Notes: generated by a model not told the origin, from the letters alone. Counted from the stretch's first letter, positions 18,695-28,382 are shown. The stretch: 64,000 bases of DNA from Deltaproteobacteria bacterium (GCA_016713425.1 JADJPE010000005.1:3100001-3164000), one strand, 5' to 3'. Made by a program: numbers and translations.

Positions 18695-20152
18695 GTGGGG
18701 GACGGACCATCGATCGTGAGCGTGGAGGCCCTCGAGGAGCGACTCCACGTGCTCGAGACGGCTCTTGTGGCACGTGACGCACAGGTCGCGGAGCGCGACG
18801 CTCGAATCGATGCTTTGAAGACGCTCGTGGCGGAGCTGACAGAGAAGCTGAATCAGAACTCTCGGAACTCGCATCTGCCTCCGTCGAGCGATGGCCCCGG
18901 GGCAGGCGGTCGACTCGGAACCCCGAGGAGTGGCAAGAGCAAGTCCAAGAAGAAGCGCGGGGGTCAGAAGGGGCATCGGGGTGCGCATCGCCTGCTGGCA
19001 GCGCCTGATGCTGTTGATTCGATCGTGGACCTGTTCCCCGACGCATGCGGCGGCTGCGCAGCAGCTCTGCCGAGAACGCTCGACCCCGAGGCATACCGCT
19101 ATCAGCAGGTTGACCTGCAAGACCACCAGCCGCACGTGACCGAGTGGCGACGACACGAGGTCCTTTGTTCGCGATGCGGCAGCTCGACCCGCGCCGCGTA
19201 TGATTCGAGCGTGATCCCTTGCTCAGCGTTCGGCCCGCGCCTCGTGGCGGTGGTGGTCCTGCTGACGGGTGACTACCATCTCAGTCGTCGCAAGGCGCAA
19301 CGGATGTTGCGGGAGCTCTTTGGGATCCGCATGTCACTCGGTGCCGTGAGCACGATGGAGGGACGCGCGACCGAGGCTCTGGCCCCTGCGTACGACGAAG
19401 CCAAAGCGGAGGTCGAGCAGGCGCTCGTGAAGCACGCCGACGCGACGAGCTGGCTGCGCTCGGGGCGCTTGCGGTCGTTGTGGACAATCGCCACGCGCAC
19501 GGCGACGTTCTACAGGATCTTCGCGGACGGCAGCAGCGAGACAATCCGCCCTATGTTTGGGGCCTGTCTCGGCATCTTGGTGAGCGATCGCGCGACGGTC
19601 TTTGGCTTCTGGGCGATGAAGAAGCGGCAGATCTGCTTCGCTCACTTGCTCCGCAAGTTCATCGGCTTCTCCGAACGCGACGGTCCTGCGGGTCGCTTCG
19701 GCCGCGAACTCCTCGAATATACCGCGCTCATCTTCGACGATTGGCACGGTTTCAAGGAAGGTCTCTTGACGCGCGAAGAGCTTGCACTCTGGCTCGCGCC
19801 GGTGCGTCGTCACTTTGAGCGGAGCCTCACGAGTGCCTCGAAATCTGATATCCGCGCGCTGTCTGGCAGCGCGAAGGATGTTCTTGCGCACAAAGAAGCG
19901 CTGTGGACCTTCGTCACCGAGGACGGCGTGGAGCCTACGAACAACCACGCCGAGCGCGAGCTTCGAGCCTTCGTGCTGTGGCGCAAGCAGAGTTTCGGTT
20001 CGCAGAGTGAACGGGGCGATCGCTATGCGGAGCGCATCATGACCGTGGCCCGGACGGCGCGAAAGCAGGGACAGGCGGTGCTCGAGTTCGTGGTGCGAAG
20101 CATTGAGGCTCATCTGAACGGAGCCGCGGCGCCTCGACTCATCGGAGCCTGA
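18695..20152 (+). CDS. IS66-family transposase, single-ORF type
   Basis: 485 residues from a GTG start. An N-terminal coiled coil (ALEERLHVLETALVARDA) is followed by LNQNSRNSHLPPSSDGPG, the classical IS66 N-terminal motif, then a Lys-rich region and a zinc ribbon (CGGC...CSRCGS). The DDE domain follows: KHADATSWLRSG with the first Asp, LVSDRATVFGFW with the second, and TNNHAERELRAFVLWRK with the Glu. No tnpA/tnpB partners flank it, so it belongs to the single-ORF group. The frame is intact and may be active. I could not fix the terminal inverted repeats. Confidence 0.9.
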   Translation: MGDGPSIVSVEALEERLHVLETALVARDAQVAERDARIDALKTLVAELTEKLNQNSRNSHLPPSSDGPGAGGRLGTPRSGKSKSKKKRGGQKGHRGAHRLLAAPDAVDSIVDLFPDACGGCAAALPRTLDPEAYRYQQVDLQDHQPHVTEWRRHEVLCSRCGSSTRAAYDSSVIPCSAFGPRLVAVVVLLTGDYHLSRRKAQRMLRELFGIRMSLGAVSTMEGRATEALAPAYDEAKAEVEQALVKHADATSWLRSGRLRSLWTIATRTATFYRIFADGSSETIRPMFGACLGILVSDRATVFGFWAMKKRQICFAHLLRKFIGFSERDGPAGRFGRELLEYTALIFDDWHGFKEGLLTREELALWLAPVRRHFERSLTSASKSDIRALSGSAKDVLAHKEALWTFVTEDGVEPTNNHAERELRAFVLWRKQSFGSQSERGDRYAERIMTVARTARKQGQAVLEFVVRSIEAHLNGAAAPRLIGA

Positions 20153-20223
20153 TCAGCTCTCCCCACTCTTCGAACGACGTCCTGCCGCCGGAAAGTACCG
20201 CGTCTGGCTGCGTTGACCGACGC

Positions 20224-21033
20224 TTCATGCTCAGGTTCGTGTTGCCCAAGGCGATCGACGAGGACGAGAAAGGCTCTGCCTATATGCGGCCCGTCCGCCT
20301 TTCGCCGAAGGTCAACTTCGCATGACCGATGATGGCCGAGTTCGGCTGACGCTTCGTCGTCCAGCGAAGAACGGCCAGGGTGCGATCGTTCTATCACCGG
20401 TTCAGTTTCTGAGGCGCCTCGCGTGGCTCGTTCCTCCCCCGGCGCAGCATCAGGTTCGCTATGCGGGAGTTCTGGCCTCGGCCTCGAAAGTGCGGCGCGC
20501 GATTGTCCCAAGGCCCGCACCGGTTCTTCAGCTCGCCTTCCCGATCGAGAACATGAGGCCTCGGGTTCAGAAACATCGCATGTCGTGGGCCAAACTGTTG
20601 GCCCGCGTCTATTCGATTGATGGAGAGCGCTGCTTGAGCTGTGGCGGCCCACTTAGGCCGATCGGTGCGGTGACTGAATCGAGTCACGTCGCGCAGACTC
20701 TCGGTCGGATGCGACGGCAGCGATGCGCTCGAGATCCCCTCAGCTCGCCCTCGATCTCTGATCGACTCTACAAACCAACCCAAGGTCCCACGCTCCGGGC
20801 CTCGGCGCTTCTTGTCCGCGCGGTCGCACTGCTCGTCCGCTGGGGGAGAGGTACGTCTGAACGCTGCGCGCAGGCTACGGAACTCAACGGCAGTCCCGTC
20901 TTGTGGCGTTCCAAACCGGCCAGACTGCGCGCAACATGTGACTCGTCGCACACCTGCGTCGGTTCTCCGACTGCTCCGGGCATGGTATCGACGACGCATA
21001 GTGAGTCGAAGCCGATTGATTGCCCTATCGGCC
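20224..21033 (+). mobile_element. IS91-family element, 3' fragment
   Basis: Starts at the FMLRFVLPKAIDEDEKG region and runs to the right end (21018-21033). The C-tract is full length here, so the frame continues through PPPAQHQVRYAGVLAS. The HUH domain is absent. The right end cuts the group II intron reverse transcriptase. Confidence 0.92.
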
Positions 21034-21368
21034 TCCACGCCGACCGCGCCGTCCTTGCGCGTCCTCCGATACGCTTCGCGCAGGAGGTCCACATCGATGA
21101 GGTGGGCGAGCGTCGTCATCACCATCTGCGGCGCTTGCCTCGCCAGTTTCGCTGTCCGCTCGAGTTTCGTTGTGACGCTGATTGGACTCGATGTTCCTGG
21201 CATCTTTCCTCCGAGCGGTCCCGTGACCCGGCGCCTCTTTCCCTCAGCCGGGTCCCCTGGGGAGAGTTCCCCGGCTTCCTCGGTACAGTGAGGCGCTCCG
21301 ACTCCCGACCATCCCTCCCGCCGCGCTTCGTTTCCTTCGCTTGGCGGTACCTGCGTTGTGCTCGTCAT
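21034..21368 (-). pseudogene. ltrA: Group II intron reverse transcriptase, N-terminal fragment
   Basis: About 111 residues starting MTSTTQVPPSEGNEARREGW. The end KLERTAKLARQAPQMVMTTL, HLIDVDLLREAYRRTRKDGA and VGVE is the conserved start (RT0 region) of group II intron-encoded proteins, where DGAVGVDGQT normally follows. It is cut at VGVE by the IS91 right end, so fingers, palm and maturase are missing. Confidence 0.85.
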
Positions 21369-21789
21369 TTGCTCCCGCGGGCCCGAGCACTGGCGCCCCG
21401 CGAGCCTGGACCCCTTGTTCCGACGGTCCGAGCCGGGTCGAAACAGGAGACGGTCGGGCCTCCCAGGTTCCTGGGGATCCCATTTCCATGCGTATGCCGT
21501 GCTCTCAGACCCCGGCGGGACCTCGGCGCCTCGCCCAAACGGCGCTCCGGTGTCGCCGCCGTGCCAAACAACGCCGACGGCTCCCGCGACCCATAGATTT
21601 CGAGGCTCAATCACACAGCCTTCGCACTCCCTGTGTACGCTTCGCAGCCGAGGTCGCCCTCCGGCCACGCAACACTCGGTTCCGGTGGGTGGCTAGCCCT
21701 TGCCGGGCGGGGCTCCTCCCCGCTGGGGTCCGACGAGAAGTTTCAGCCTGTCATCTGCATCCCCTTCTCCCAGGCTTCGCCTGGCGCAC
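21034..21789 (-). mobile_element. Group II intron, 5' portion
   Basis: Read on the minus strand, the element begins GTGCGCCAGGCGAAGCCTGG at 21789, the GUGYG start of bacterial group II introns followed by a stem. About 420 bp of ribozyme DNA precede the intron-encoded protein. The 5' exon is GGCCGATAGGGCAATCA (21790-21806 on plus, reverse), the terminal sequence of the IS91 element. A hexamer TGATTG at 21608-21613 (minus) is complementary to the last six exon bases and is a candidate EBS1. The 3' part is removed by an IS91 right end. Confidence 0.75.
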
Positions 21790-21806
21790 TGATTGCCCTA
21801 TCGGCC

Positions 21807-22099
21807 TCCCACCCTTCGAACCGCTCAGCTCCCTCGATCGCGCCGATGAAGTCGCTCTGGTCCTGGCCCCAGCCCGCGGCCTCGATCCATCTCGCAAGAA
21901 AGGCGCCCACCGCCTCCCCCGCCATCGGCTTCAGCTCTGCCTGCCGCTCTACGAGGAATCGCGACTGCGCCTCAGTGAGAGCAGCAGTCAGCGCCACGCG
22001 GGGCACACGGTGGAAGTCGACGTGCTGGCCCATGGCTGCGTCGAGAGTCCTACCGCCCGGGGCCTGCAATTGCAGCAGCCGAATGTCGTACGGCTTTGA
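21807..22099 (-). pseudogene. Unknown alpha-helical protein fragment
   Basis: The minus frame reads KPYDIRLLQLQAPGGRTLDA, HVDFHRVPRVALTAALTE, RFLVERQAELKPMAGEAV and FIGAIEGAERFEGWE. It is interrupted at 21806 by the IS91 terminus carrying the intron. No ATG precedes KPYDIR; an ATT or a downstream ATG (22033) would be needed. A second coding-looking end (ALSETFPDILVDLEAA, stop at 22110) lies just upstream in the same direction, so two genes may once have been coupled. Family unknown. Confidence 0.4.
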
Positions 22100-22282
22100 A
22101 ATGCTTCACTTATGCTGCCTCAAGGTCCACGAGAATGTCTGGAAACGTCTCGGACAACGCGGCCCAGCCCCGGTGCCCATTCGCATGAGCCCCACGTGGG
22201 GACGTTCGCGTTCGTGGTGCGAAGAAGACAGCAGCCCCCCTGACTCCCCGACTAACGGAGCACGGTAGTCGTTGACCGGCAC

Positions 22283-22822
22283 GTGCCACTCGGTGATGAG
22301 CGAGCAATGGGCTCTCGGCCGGGTCATGCAGGACCGCTCTCCACCGAGACGCTCGCCCGGGTTCTCGAACAGCACGCCCTTTTCCTGCGCGGCGAGGGCG
22401 GCAGCCGAGCACAGCTCGGCGGGCGCGACCTTTCGGGTGTCGCGCTTCCAGGCGCCTGGCTTCAGAACGCGAATCTGAGCCTGGCTGACCTCAGGCGCGC
22501 GAACCTGGCGAAGGCCGACCTTCGCGGGGCGAACCTGGAGAACGCCGCGCTCGACGAAGCCAACCTGGAGGCAGCGGACCTGTCGGCCGCTCGCCTCTCG
22601 GACGCGACGCTCCGCCGCGCGAACCTCGCTTGCGCGAGGCTGCGTGAAGCGAACATGGGCTGGGCCGACCTCTCCGACGCCGATCTCACCAGCGCTGACC
22701 TGTCGGACGCAAACGTCGGTGAGGCGATCTTGGTGGGAGCCGATCGCACCGGCGCAAACTTCACCGGCACCAACCTCGAAGACGCCCATACGCGGCCGGT
22801 CGCGGGCCGGGACCAATGCTGA
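22283..22822 (+). CDS. Pentapeptide-repeat protein
   Basis: Up to 179 residues (GTG 22283 or ATG 22307). From about residue 45 it is a run of A(D/N)LXX repeats: ANLSLADLRRANLAKADL, RGANLENAALDEANLEAADL, SAARLSDATLRRANL. These fold as a right-handed quadrilateral beta-helix. There are about 20 repeats, then a short non-repeat tail. There is no signal peptide, so it is probably cytosolic. Known roles of the family include gyrase protection and binding-partner scaffolds; nothing here selects one. Confidence 0.85.
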   Translation: MPLGDERAMGSRPGHAGPLSTETLARVLEQHALFLRGEGGSRAQLGGRDLSGVALPGAWLQNANLSLADLRRANLAKADLRGANLENAALDEANLEAADLSAARLSDATLRRANLACARLREANMGWADLSDADLTSADLSDANVGEAILVGADRTGANFTGTNLEDAHTRPVAGRDQC

Positions 22823-23126
22823 TTTGCTCATCGAACCGCCGAGAAAGGCGGCGGCAATGACTCCGGTGCGCCTAGAGTACCTGGCCTCCACCGCGATCGC
22901 GCGATCATCCGGGGTGCAAGCTCCTTCTAGCCGCCTCCAAATGGAGGATGATTTCTGGAAGCACTTCGCCGACTACGCAGAGCCCCACGTGGGTGCCCAT
23001 TGCGAAAGACCCGTGGGAACGAATTTTTCCAGACTTCAACCGCCGTTGGCGTTGGCTGAAGTCATCGCTTACCGCAGCAGAGCCTCATGCGGGAACGCGA
23101 AGGCGCGTTCCTCTTGCCCGGGCACT
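22823..23126. other. Unassigned DNA between pentapeptide gene and RT fragment
   Basis: Plus-strand pieces such as QMEDDFWKHFADYAEPHVGA and KDPWERIFPDFNRRWRWLK look coding but lie in different frames and have no start or stop that makes a gene. The minus strand probably holds a frameshifted remainder of the reverse-transcriptase C-terminus (to about 23060). No complete feature is supported. Confidence 0.4.
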
Positions 23127-23603
23127 TCAGCGTTGCAGCCGACCTTCCGCTCGACTTGTAGCCCACGCCACGAGCGTCGTGTTGAAATGCCGCCAGATCG
23201 TCGCCATAGCTGATGGACAGTAGCGTCCATAGTAGGCCATCCATCCGCGTAACTTCGGATTGAACAGTCTCGCAATGTCCGAGAGGTCAAGGTCAGTCCT
23301 GCGACGAAACCCGCGAATCTCTGCCCGCATCGTCTTCAATGCGGAATTCGACACCGCTGGTGTGAAGCCCACAAACAAGACACCTCGTGTGCGGTTCTTC
23401 ACTGATCGAGGCCTAAAGGAGTAACCGAGGAAATCGAAGCTCGTGTTGGAATATCGACCTTTGCATCGTTCGTCCCTGCAGTACACGATTTTCGTTTTCT
23501 CGGGGTGCAACTCGAGTCCGCATTCTTTGAACCGCTCGCCTAACGCGACCTTGATCGCGTGCGCGTCTTCCTCTGTCCGGCAGTGCACCAACCCATCGTC
23601 GGC
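23127..23603 (-). pseudogene. ltrA: Group II intron reverse transcriptase/maturase, C-terminal fragment
   Basis: The minus frame opens with ADDGLVHCRTEEDAHAIKVA, the catalytic YADD block (here HADD), then GLELHPEKTKIVYC, SFDFLGYSFRPRS, and the maturase/domain X stretch LRGWMAYYGRYCPSAM. It breaks at the 5' side exactly at the IS66 left end (23604) and is frameshifted near 23165. It lies upstream of the N-terminal fragment at 21034-21368 on the same strand, so the two halves are not collinear. Confidence 0.85.
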
Positions 23604-23672
23604 GTGAGCGTCCGGTCAGGCGCCGAGAAAGGTCGGGACCGCCGATCGGGAGACGGGCGATGATTCCGGTCC

Positions 23673-24050
23673 ATGACTTCGAAGAATCAAAAGACGACGG
23701 GGACAGCTGCTCATGGCCGTTGGTCGGAAGCAGAAGCACGCTCGATGCTGGTGGCGCTCGAACGAAGTGGCCAGTCGGTGGTCGCATTCGCGCGGTCGCA
23801 AGGTGTGAGTGCGCAGCGGATCTACTGGTGGCGACAACGGCTCGGACCGTCAGGCCGGACAGCGGTCCCGGATGATGTCGGCCTGGTTCCGGTTCGCATC
23901 CGATGCGAGGATGCTCGGGGCCTCGACCCAGTGGAACTCGGCGCGCCCGTCATCGTGGTCCGGTCGGTCGGCGGCGTGGTCATCGAGGTGCCGCGCGCCG
24001 TGTCGCCAGGTTGGATCGCGGCGCTCACGCGCGACATCGAGGACCGCTAA
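23673..24050 (+). CDS. tnpA: IS66 accessory protein TnpA
   Basis: 125 residues. RWSEAEARSMLVALERSGQS, VVAFARSQGVSAQRIYWWRQ and RLGPSG form the helix-turn-helix typical of IS66 OrfA; the C-terminal half ends in GAPVIVVRSVGGVVIEVPRA. It is needed for IS66 transposition, probably by binding the termini. The stop lies 4 bp before tnpB. Confidence 0.88.
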   Translation: MTSKNQKTTGTAAHGRWSEAEARSMLVALERSGQSVVAFARSQGVSAQRIYWWRQRLGPSGRTAVPDDVGLVPVRIRCEDARGLDPVELGAPVIVVRSVGGVVIEVPRAVSPGWIAALTRDIEDR

Positions 24051-24053
24051 CGA

Positions 24054-24454
24054 TGTTGTTGGTACCTCGGTCGACGAAGATCTACATGGGCCGGTCGCCG
24101 GTCAACATGGGCAAGTCCTTCGATGGACTGAGCAATGAGGTGCGAGCGGTGCTTCGGAAGGACCCGCTGAGCGGACACATCTTCATCTTCTTCAACCGAA
24201 GACGGACGATGGCCAAGATGATCGTTTGGACGCGAGGAGGCTACACGATCGTTGCGAAGCGGCTCGAGCGAGGCACGTTCGCGATCCCGGAGGCTACGGA
24301 CGCGGCGTGTGTCGAGCTGGACATCCACGAACTCGTCCTTCTCCTCGAAGGCATCGGGTGGGATCGAGGTCGACAGTCGCCGCGGTGGGAGCCTTCTCAG
24401 CACCGTCGACACGATGCAGAATTATCGCAATCTGCGTTGCGCATGTCGGTCTAA
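24054..24454 (+). CDS. tnpB: IS66 accessory protein TnpB (Orf2)
   Basis: 133 residues. STKIYMGRSPVNMGKSFDGL, HIFIFFNRRRTMAKMIVW and GGYTIVAKRLERGTF are the hallmark IS66 Orf2 motifs. The protein runs about 15 residues past the usual end (GIGWDRGRQSPRWEPSQHRR). It is intact and follows tnpA closely. Essential for transposition; biochemical role unresolved. Confidence 0.9.
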
Positions 24455-24463
24455 TGTGATCCA

Positions 24464-26108
24464 AGTTCTTTATCCCTTCCGTCGTCTCGCCAGCCTCTGA
24501 ACCCACAGTTCTCGAGCTCCTCCGTTCGCTTCTCGACTCCGGTGCGAAGGAGGATGTGGTCGATTTGTTCGCCCAGCTCGTGGCGCGGAACGAAGCTCTG
24601 GAGCTTGCGCTCGCGAAGAAGCTCCGAGCGTTCAAGACGACGGAGAAGGTCTCCCCAACCAGCTGAAGCTTCTGCTCGAGACCGTATCCAGCAACGCCCT
24701 CTCCGAGACGCCGGCCAACGCGGAGGGCGAGTCCGAGGCAGAGGATACGACGGCAGGCGAGACGGCGGCGGAACAGCTCGGCAAGATGGTCGAGAACGAG
24801 CGCAATCGGCGGGCGACCGAGCAGACGCAGCCGCCACCGGCACGGCCTCGCCGGACGCCATTTCCTCCGAACCTACCGCGCGAAGACAACCCCATCTCAG
24901 TGCCTGACGCTGAACGGCCATGTCCGAAGTGCGGGCTCGAGCGGCGATGTGCAGGCCACGACGTGAGCGAGGTCCTCGAGCTCGTGCCCGCGCGTGTGAT
25001 CGTGCGCCGGGACCTCCGGGAGAAGCTCGCCTGTGACGCCTGCGATGCGCCGAACTTCAGCCGCGCGCCGGTCGGTGATCGCGTCGTCCAGGGGGGCCAG
25101 TACGGACCCCGTCTCGTCGCTCAACTGCTCGTCGACAAGTACCGAGACGGCCTCCCTCTCCACCGCCAGCGGGAACGATATCGACGGATGAGTGTCGACC
25201 TCTCGGTCTCGACGCTGGCGGACCAGGTTGCGTACGGCGCCGAGCTCCTGCAGCCGCTCTGGCGCGCAGCCCAGATCGCGGCACTCAAAGCGAATGTCCT
25301 GCATCTCGACGGCACGTCCCTCGCGTTCTTCACTGGCGAGGGCAAGGATGCGAAGCGTCACAAGAAGCTGGGCGCGCTGTGGGGCTTCGTCGTTGACCAG
25401 GACGTTGCGCTCTATCTGTTCGCGCCCTCCGGGCACGCGACATTCGCGGACGGGCATACCATCGGACCCGCCGACTTCCTACGCTTGCGCTCCGGCTACA
25501 CGGTCGCCGATGCCGCAACTGTCTTCGATCAGGCGTTCGCGCGCGAAGACATCATCGAGTGCGGGTGCAACATGCACGCGCGTCGCTACTTCGTGAAGGC
25601 CCTCGACGGCGGAGAGGCACGCGCCGCGATCGCGATCGATGCCTACCAGGCGCTGTACGGAATCGAGAAGGAAGCGAGAGACCTCGAGCCAAGAGAACGC
25701 CTTCGACTTCGGCGTGAACGCAGCGCGCCGATCTTCAACAAGCTTCTCGAGTGGGTCGAGTCCATCAAAGACGACGAGCCTCCTTCACTGCGCTTCGGTC
25801 GAGCGCTCAACTATTTCTCGAACCAGCAAGTGCCGCTGAGTCAGTTCCTCACGGATGGCCGCGTCCCCATCGATAACGGCGTTGTTGAGCGTCTGCACGT
25901 GCGCGCCGCGCTGACGCGGAAAAACTTCCTCTTCGCCGGATCAGAGCGCGGCGCTCAGAGCGCCGCCATCATCTTCTCGCTCTTGGGCTCGTGCGCGCTC
26001 TGCGGCATCGACCCCGTCGAGTATCTCGCCACCGTCATGCCCATTCTCGCGCGAGGCGTCATCGAGAAGGACGTCATCGACCTCCTGCCCCGCAATCTTC
26101 CACTCTGA
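24464..26108 (+). pseudogene. tnpC: IS66 transposase TnpC with one frameshift
   Basis: The N-terminal coiled coil (DVVDLFAQLVARNEALELAL) is in one frame to about 24655, and QLKLLLETVSSNALSETPAN onward is in the next. The homologous fragment at 54.4 kb has one extra G at this point and stays in frame, so a single-base deletion, real or a sequencing error, is responsible. The rest is complete: zinc ribbon CPKCGLERRC...CDACDAP, DDE residues in LHLDGTSLAFF and PIDNGVVERLHVRAALTRKN, and the C-terminal LLGSCALCGIDPVEYLATVM. A restart at 24786 would give a 440-residue protein lacking the coiled coil. Confidence 0.88.
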
Positions 26109-26198
26109 CTGAGCGTCGCGAACTCCCGGGCCGCCAGGCTCAGGGGACGAATCTTGTCCGGCCTCGAGGAAGAATCCGGCGGTCGCCCGGACACTCAC

Positions 26199-26298
26199 TC
26201 CCCGTCGTCTTTTGATTCTTCGAAGTCACGGACCGGAATCATCGTCCGTCTCCCGATCGGTGGTCCCGACCTTTCTCGGCGCCCGACCGGACGCTCAC
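26199..26298 (-). mobile_element. IS66 left-end fragment, inverted
   Basis: About 100 bp matching 23604-23703 in reverse, including the terminus GTGAGCGTCCGGTCGGG and the first codons of tnpA (TSKNQKTTG). It directly follows the IS66 right end, so the element is bordered by inverted left ends. Confidence 0.85.
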
Positions 26299-26468
26299 CT
26301 GCGCGCAGGCTACGGAACTCAACGGCAGTCCCGTCTTGTGGCGTTCCAAACCGGCCAGACTGCGCGCAACATGTGACTCGTCGCACACCTGCGTCGGTTC
26401 TCCGACTGCTCCGGGCATGGTATCGACGACGCATAGTGAGTCGAAGCCGATTGATTGCCCTATCGGCC
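26299..26468 (+). mobile_element. IS91-family right end only
   Basis: The last 170 bp of the IS91 element (GCGCGCAGGCTACGGAACTC to GATTGCCCTATCGGCC) follow the inverted IS66 end. The right terminus abuts the icmF coding sequence. Confidence 0.9.
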
Positions 26469-26967
26469 GCCGATGAAGAACGAGAACGCGCTTCAAGGAA
26501 GCTTCTTCGTCGAAGACCTCACCGATCGAGTCGAAGCGGCTGTTCTCGATGAGTTCGATCGACTCGCAGAGCGCGGCGGCGTCCTCGGCGCGATGGAAAC
26601 GCAATACCAGCGAGGCAAGATCCAAGACGAGTCGCTCACGTACGAGAAGATGAAACATGATGGAAGCCTTCCAATCGTGGGCGTAAACACCTTCCAGAAT
26701 GACGCCACGGACTACGAAACAGGGGCGAACAACGCCGAGCTCCGGCGCGCGTCGAAAGACGAGAAGAACGGGTGCATCGAGGCGCTTCGCGCCTTCCAAA
26801 CCGCCCACCGGGAGGAGGTTCAAGGCGCGCTTCTTCGGCTAAAGGCCACCGCAGAACGCGGTGAGAACGTCTTTCGGGAACTCATGGAGACAGCCCAAGT
26901 GGCAAGCCTCGGCCAGATGACCAACGCGCTCTATGAGGTGGGCGGCCGATACCGCCGGAACGCTTGA
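26469..26967 (+). pseudogene. icmF: Fused isobutyryl-CoA mutase IcmF, C-terminal fragment
   Basis: About 165 residues in one frame: NALQGSFFVEDLTDRVEAAV, FDRLAERGGVLGAMETQYQR, LPIVGVNTF and LYEVGGRYRRNA at the C-terminus. These match the end of the mutase domain of IcmF, an adenosylcobalamin enzyme of about 1090 residues with a fused G-protein chaperone. Everything upstream is replaced by the IS91 right end. The remaining frame is undamaged, so the truncation may be recent. Confidence 0.88.
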
Positions 26968-26993
26968 GGTGACCCTGCCGTAGCGCAAGGATC

Positions 26994-28382
26994 TTATCGC
27001 CCCACAGCACGCGCTCGGAGCTTGTCGCGCAACGTCGGCGGCCGTGCGGGTGGACTGAAGGTCGCCGGATCTTCACCCTCGAGAACCGTCAGGACCCCGT
27101 CAAACGCGCGCTTATAGACGCGGGTATCATCGCGGTAGTACTTTCCGGGCTCGAGGCAGACCAGGGTCTTCGCGTCCACATCGGTCAGGCGATGGGTTGG
27201 CTCGCCCTCAGACCGAACATCGAACACGGTCGTCCCGTCGGTGCCCATCTTGGGGTCTTTGGGGACGAGCGCGAACAGCGCGGGATCGACACCCTCGATT
27301 GGCACGTAAGCATCGCTCTGGGCGTCGAACCTGTACACCGCCTTCTTGTCTTTGACGAAGATGTCCGACAGCACGTCCGCGCCATCCCAGCGCTCGAGCC
27401 GCGCCTCCTCTTCAAAGACAAAGACGTAGACGCCCTCTTTGTCTTTGAAGTATTTGCGGCACGCTCTCCTGACGGGTTGAATGCTTTCCGGGTCCGGCTG
27501 CGTCGATCGCAGCATCTTATCACCGGCGAAGAAGTAACAAGCGCCATCGTCACAGGCCAGGCTCTTCGCGACGATGCGAAACGTGCCCAAGTCGATCGCG
27601 TCGACCGGCGCATAGCGGTGACCGCTCCAGTAGTGGTGGCTCCGATCTCGCACCAAGCCGCGTATCGACGTCGTCGCGAAGGACTGCGCGTTCACCGAGG
27701 CCAACTCGATGAGCTCGACCCGGCCATGCGTGCCCTCGGCGTCGACGACCAGCGCATAGACCGTGTTCGCTCCAACAAGGTAGTTCAAGAAGCCGTCGTG
27801 AAGCTTTAGCTGCTCGAAGCCCGGCGGCTTTTTCGGAACGATGCCTACGAAACCGTCGTAGGGGCTCGCCAGGAATAGTTGGTCTGAATCCCACCCGATG
27901 TTGTCACACACTTGCGACACCGCGAAGGAGCTCACGTCGGCGCCAACAATCGGCTCGACCGCGAACCCGCCCTCGAAGACGAGGCGGTAGACGACCGATT
28001 TGGTCGTTGCAAAGAATGGGTTCAAGATCTCGAAAGATTCGGGTTCGACGCCTTCGAGATGTCGGAACGGGTACTGGGCAAGGGGCTCATCGTCCGTCGT
28101 GCCTAACGCGAAGTAGATGCCCGCCTTGTCCCGCACCAGAATGCACCCCGCAAAATCGAGAACTTTGAACGAGGCCGCGTCCAAGTTCGTCTTCATGTAG
28201 GCGCCCTCTTCACAGGAGAACGCGTACACGGCGTGCCGGTCACGGCCAATGCCGTGCCTCAACGCCTCGAAAGAGATCGGGTCAGCGACCGCGAACGCGC
28301 GCCAATCGCCTTCTTCGGGATCAAGCCCGTAGATTTGGTCGCCATCGCGGCCGTAATAGGGTCCGAGAGGTTCGATGCTCAT
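26994..28382 (-). CDS. DKNYY-family repeat protein
   Basis: 462 residues from an ATG with GGAG 8 bp upstream. The protein is built from repeats in which a compact beta unit carries the DKNYY-like signature: VRDKAGIYFA, FKDKEGVYVFV, VKDKKAVYRFD, GRDRHAVYAFS, YRDDTRVYKRA. It has no signal peptide and no enzyme motif. Family members are of unknown function, often in bacterial lineages with many paralogues. It faces the icmF remnant tail to tail with 26 bp between the stops. Confidence 0.8.
   Translation of the reverse strand: MSIEPLGPYYGRDGDQIYGLDPEEGDWRAFAVADPISFEALRHGIGRDRHAVYAFSCEEGAYMKTNLDAASFKVLDFAGCILVRDKAGIYFALGTTDDEPLAQYPFRHLEGVEPESFEILNPFFATTKSVVYRLVFEGGFAVEPIVGADVSSFAVSQVCDNIGWDSDQLFLASPYDGFVGIVPKKPPGFEQLKLHDGFLNYLVGANTVYALVVDAEGTHGRVELIELASVNAQSFATTSIRGLVRDRSHHYWSGHRYAPVDAIDLGTFRIVAKSLACDDGACYFFAGDKMLRSTQPDPESIQPVRRACRKYFKDKEGVYVFVFEEEARLERWDGADVLSDIFVKDKKAVYRFDAQSDAYVPIEGVDPALFALVPKDPKMGTDGTTVFDVRSEGEPTHRLTDVDAKTLVCLEPGKYYRDDTRVYKRAFDGVLTVLEGEDPATFSPPARPPTLRDKLRARAVGR

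Larger units (their letters stand above)
23604..26195 (+). mobile_element. IS66 element with tnpA, tnpB, tnpC
   Basis: Left terminus GTGAGCGTCCGGTCAGG (23604) and right terminus whose reverse complement is GTGAGTGTCCGGGCG (ending 26195) match at the outer dozen bases. The three IS66 genes lie between in the usual order. The left end sits in the reverse transcriptase gene. The flanks show no 8-bp target duplication, so one side has been rearranged. Confidence 0.9.

Noticed and set aside
22106..22891. Minus-strand 261-residue frame
   Set aside because: Antisense shadow of the pentapeptide repeats; its apparent regularity mirrors the repeat on the other strand.
21034..23603. Retron or defence reverse transcriptase
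   Set aside because: The N-terminal block (KDGAVGVE), GUGYG 5' end, YADD context and domain X place the fragments in group II introns.
24655..24660. Programmed frameshift in IS66 tnpC
   Set aside because: IS66 tnpC is not known to need frameshifting, and the homologous copy at 54.4 kb is in frame with one more G, so a simple deletion or sequencing error is more likely.
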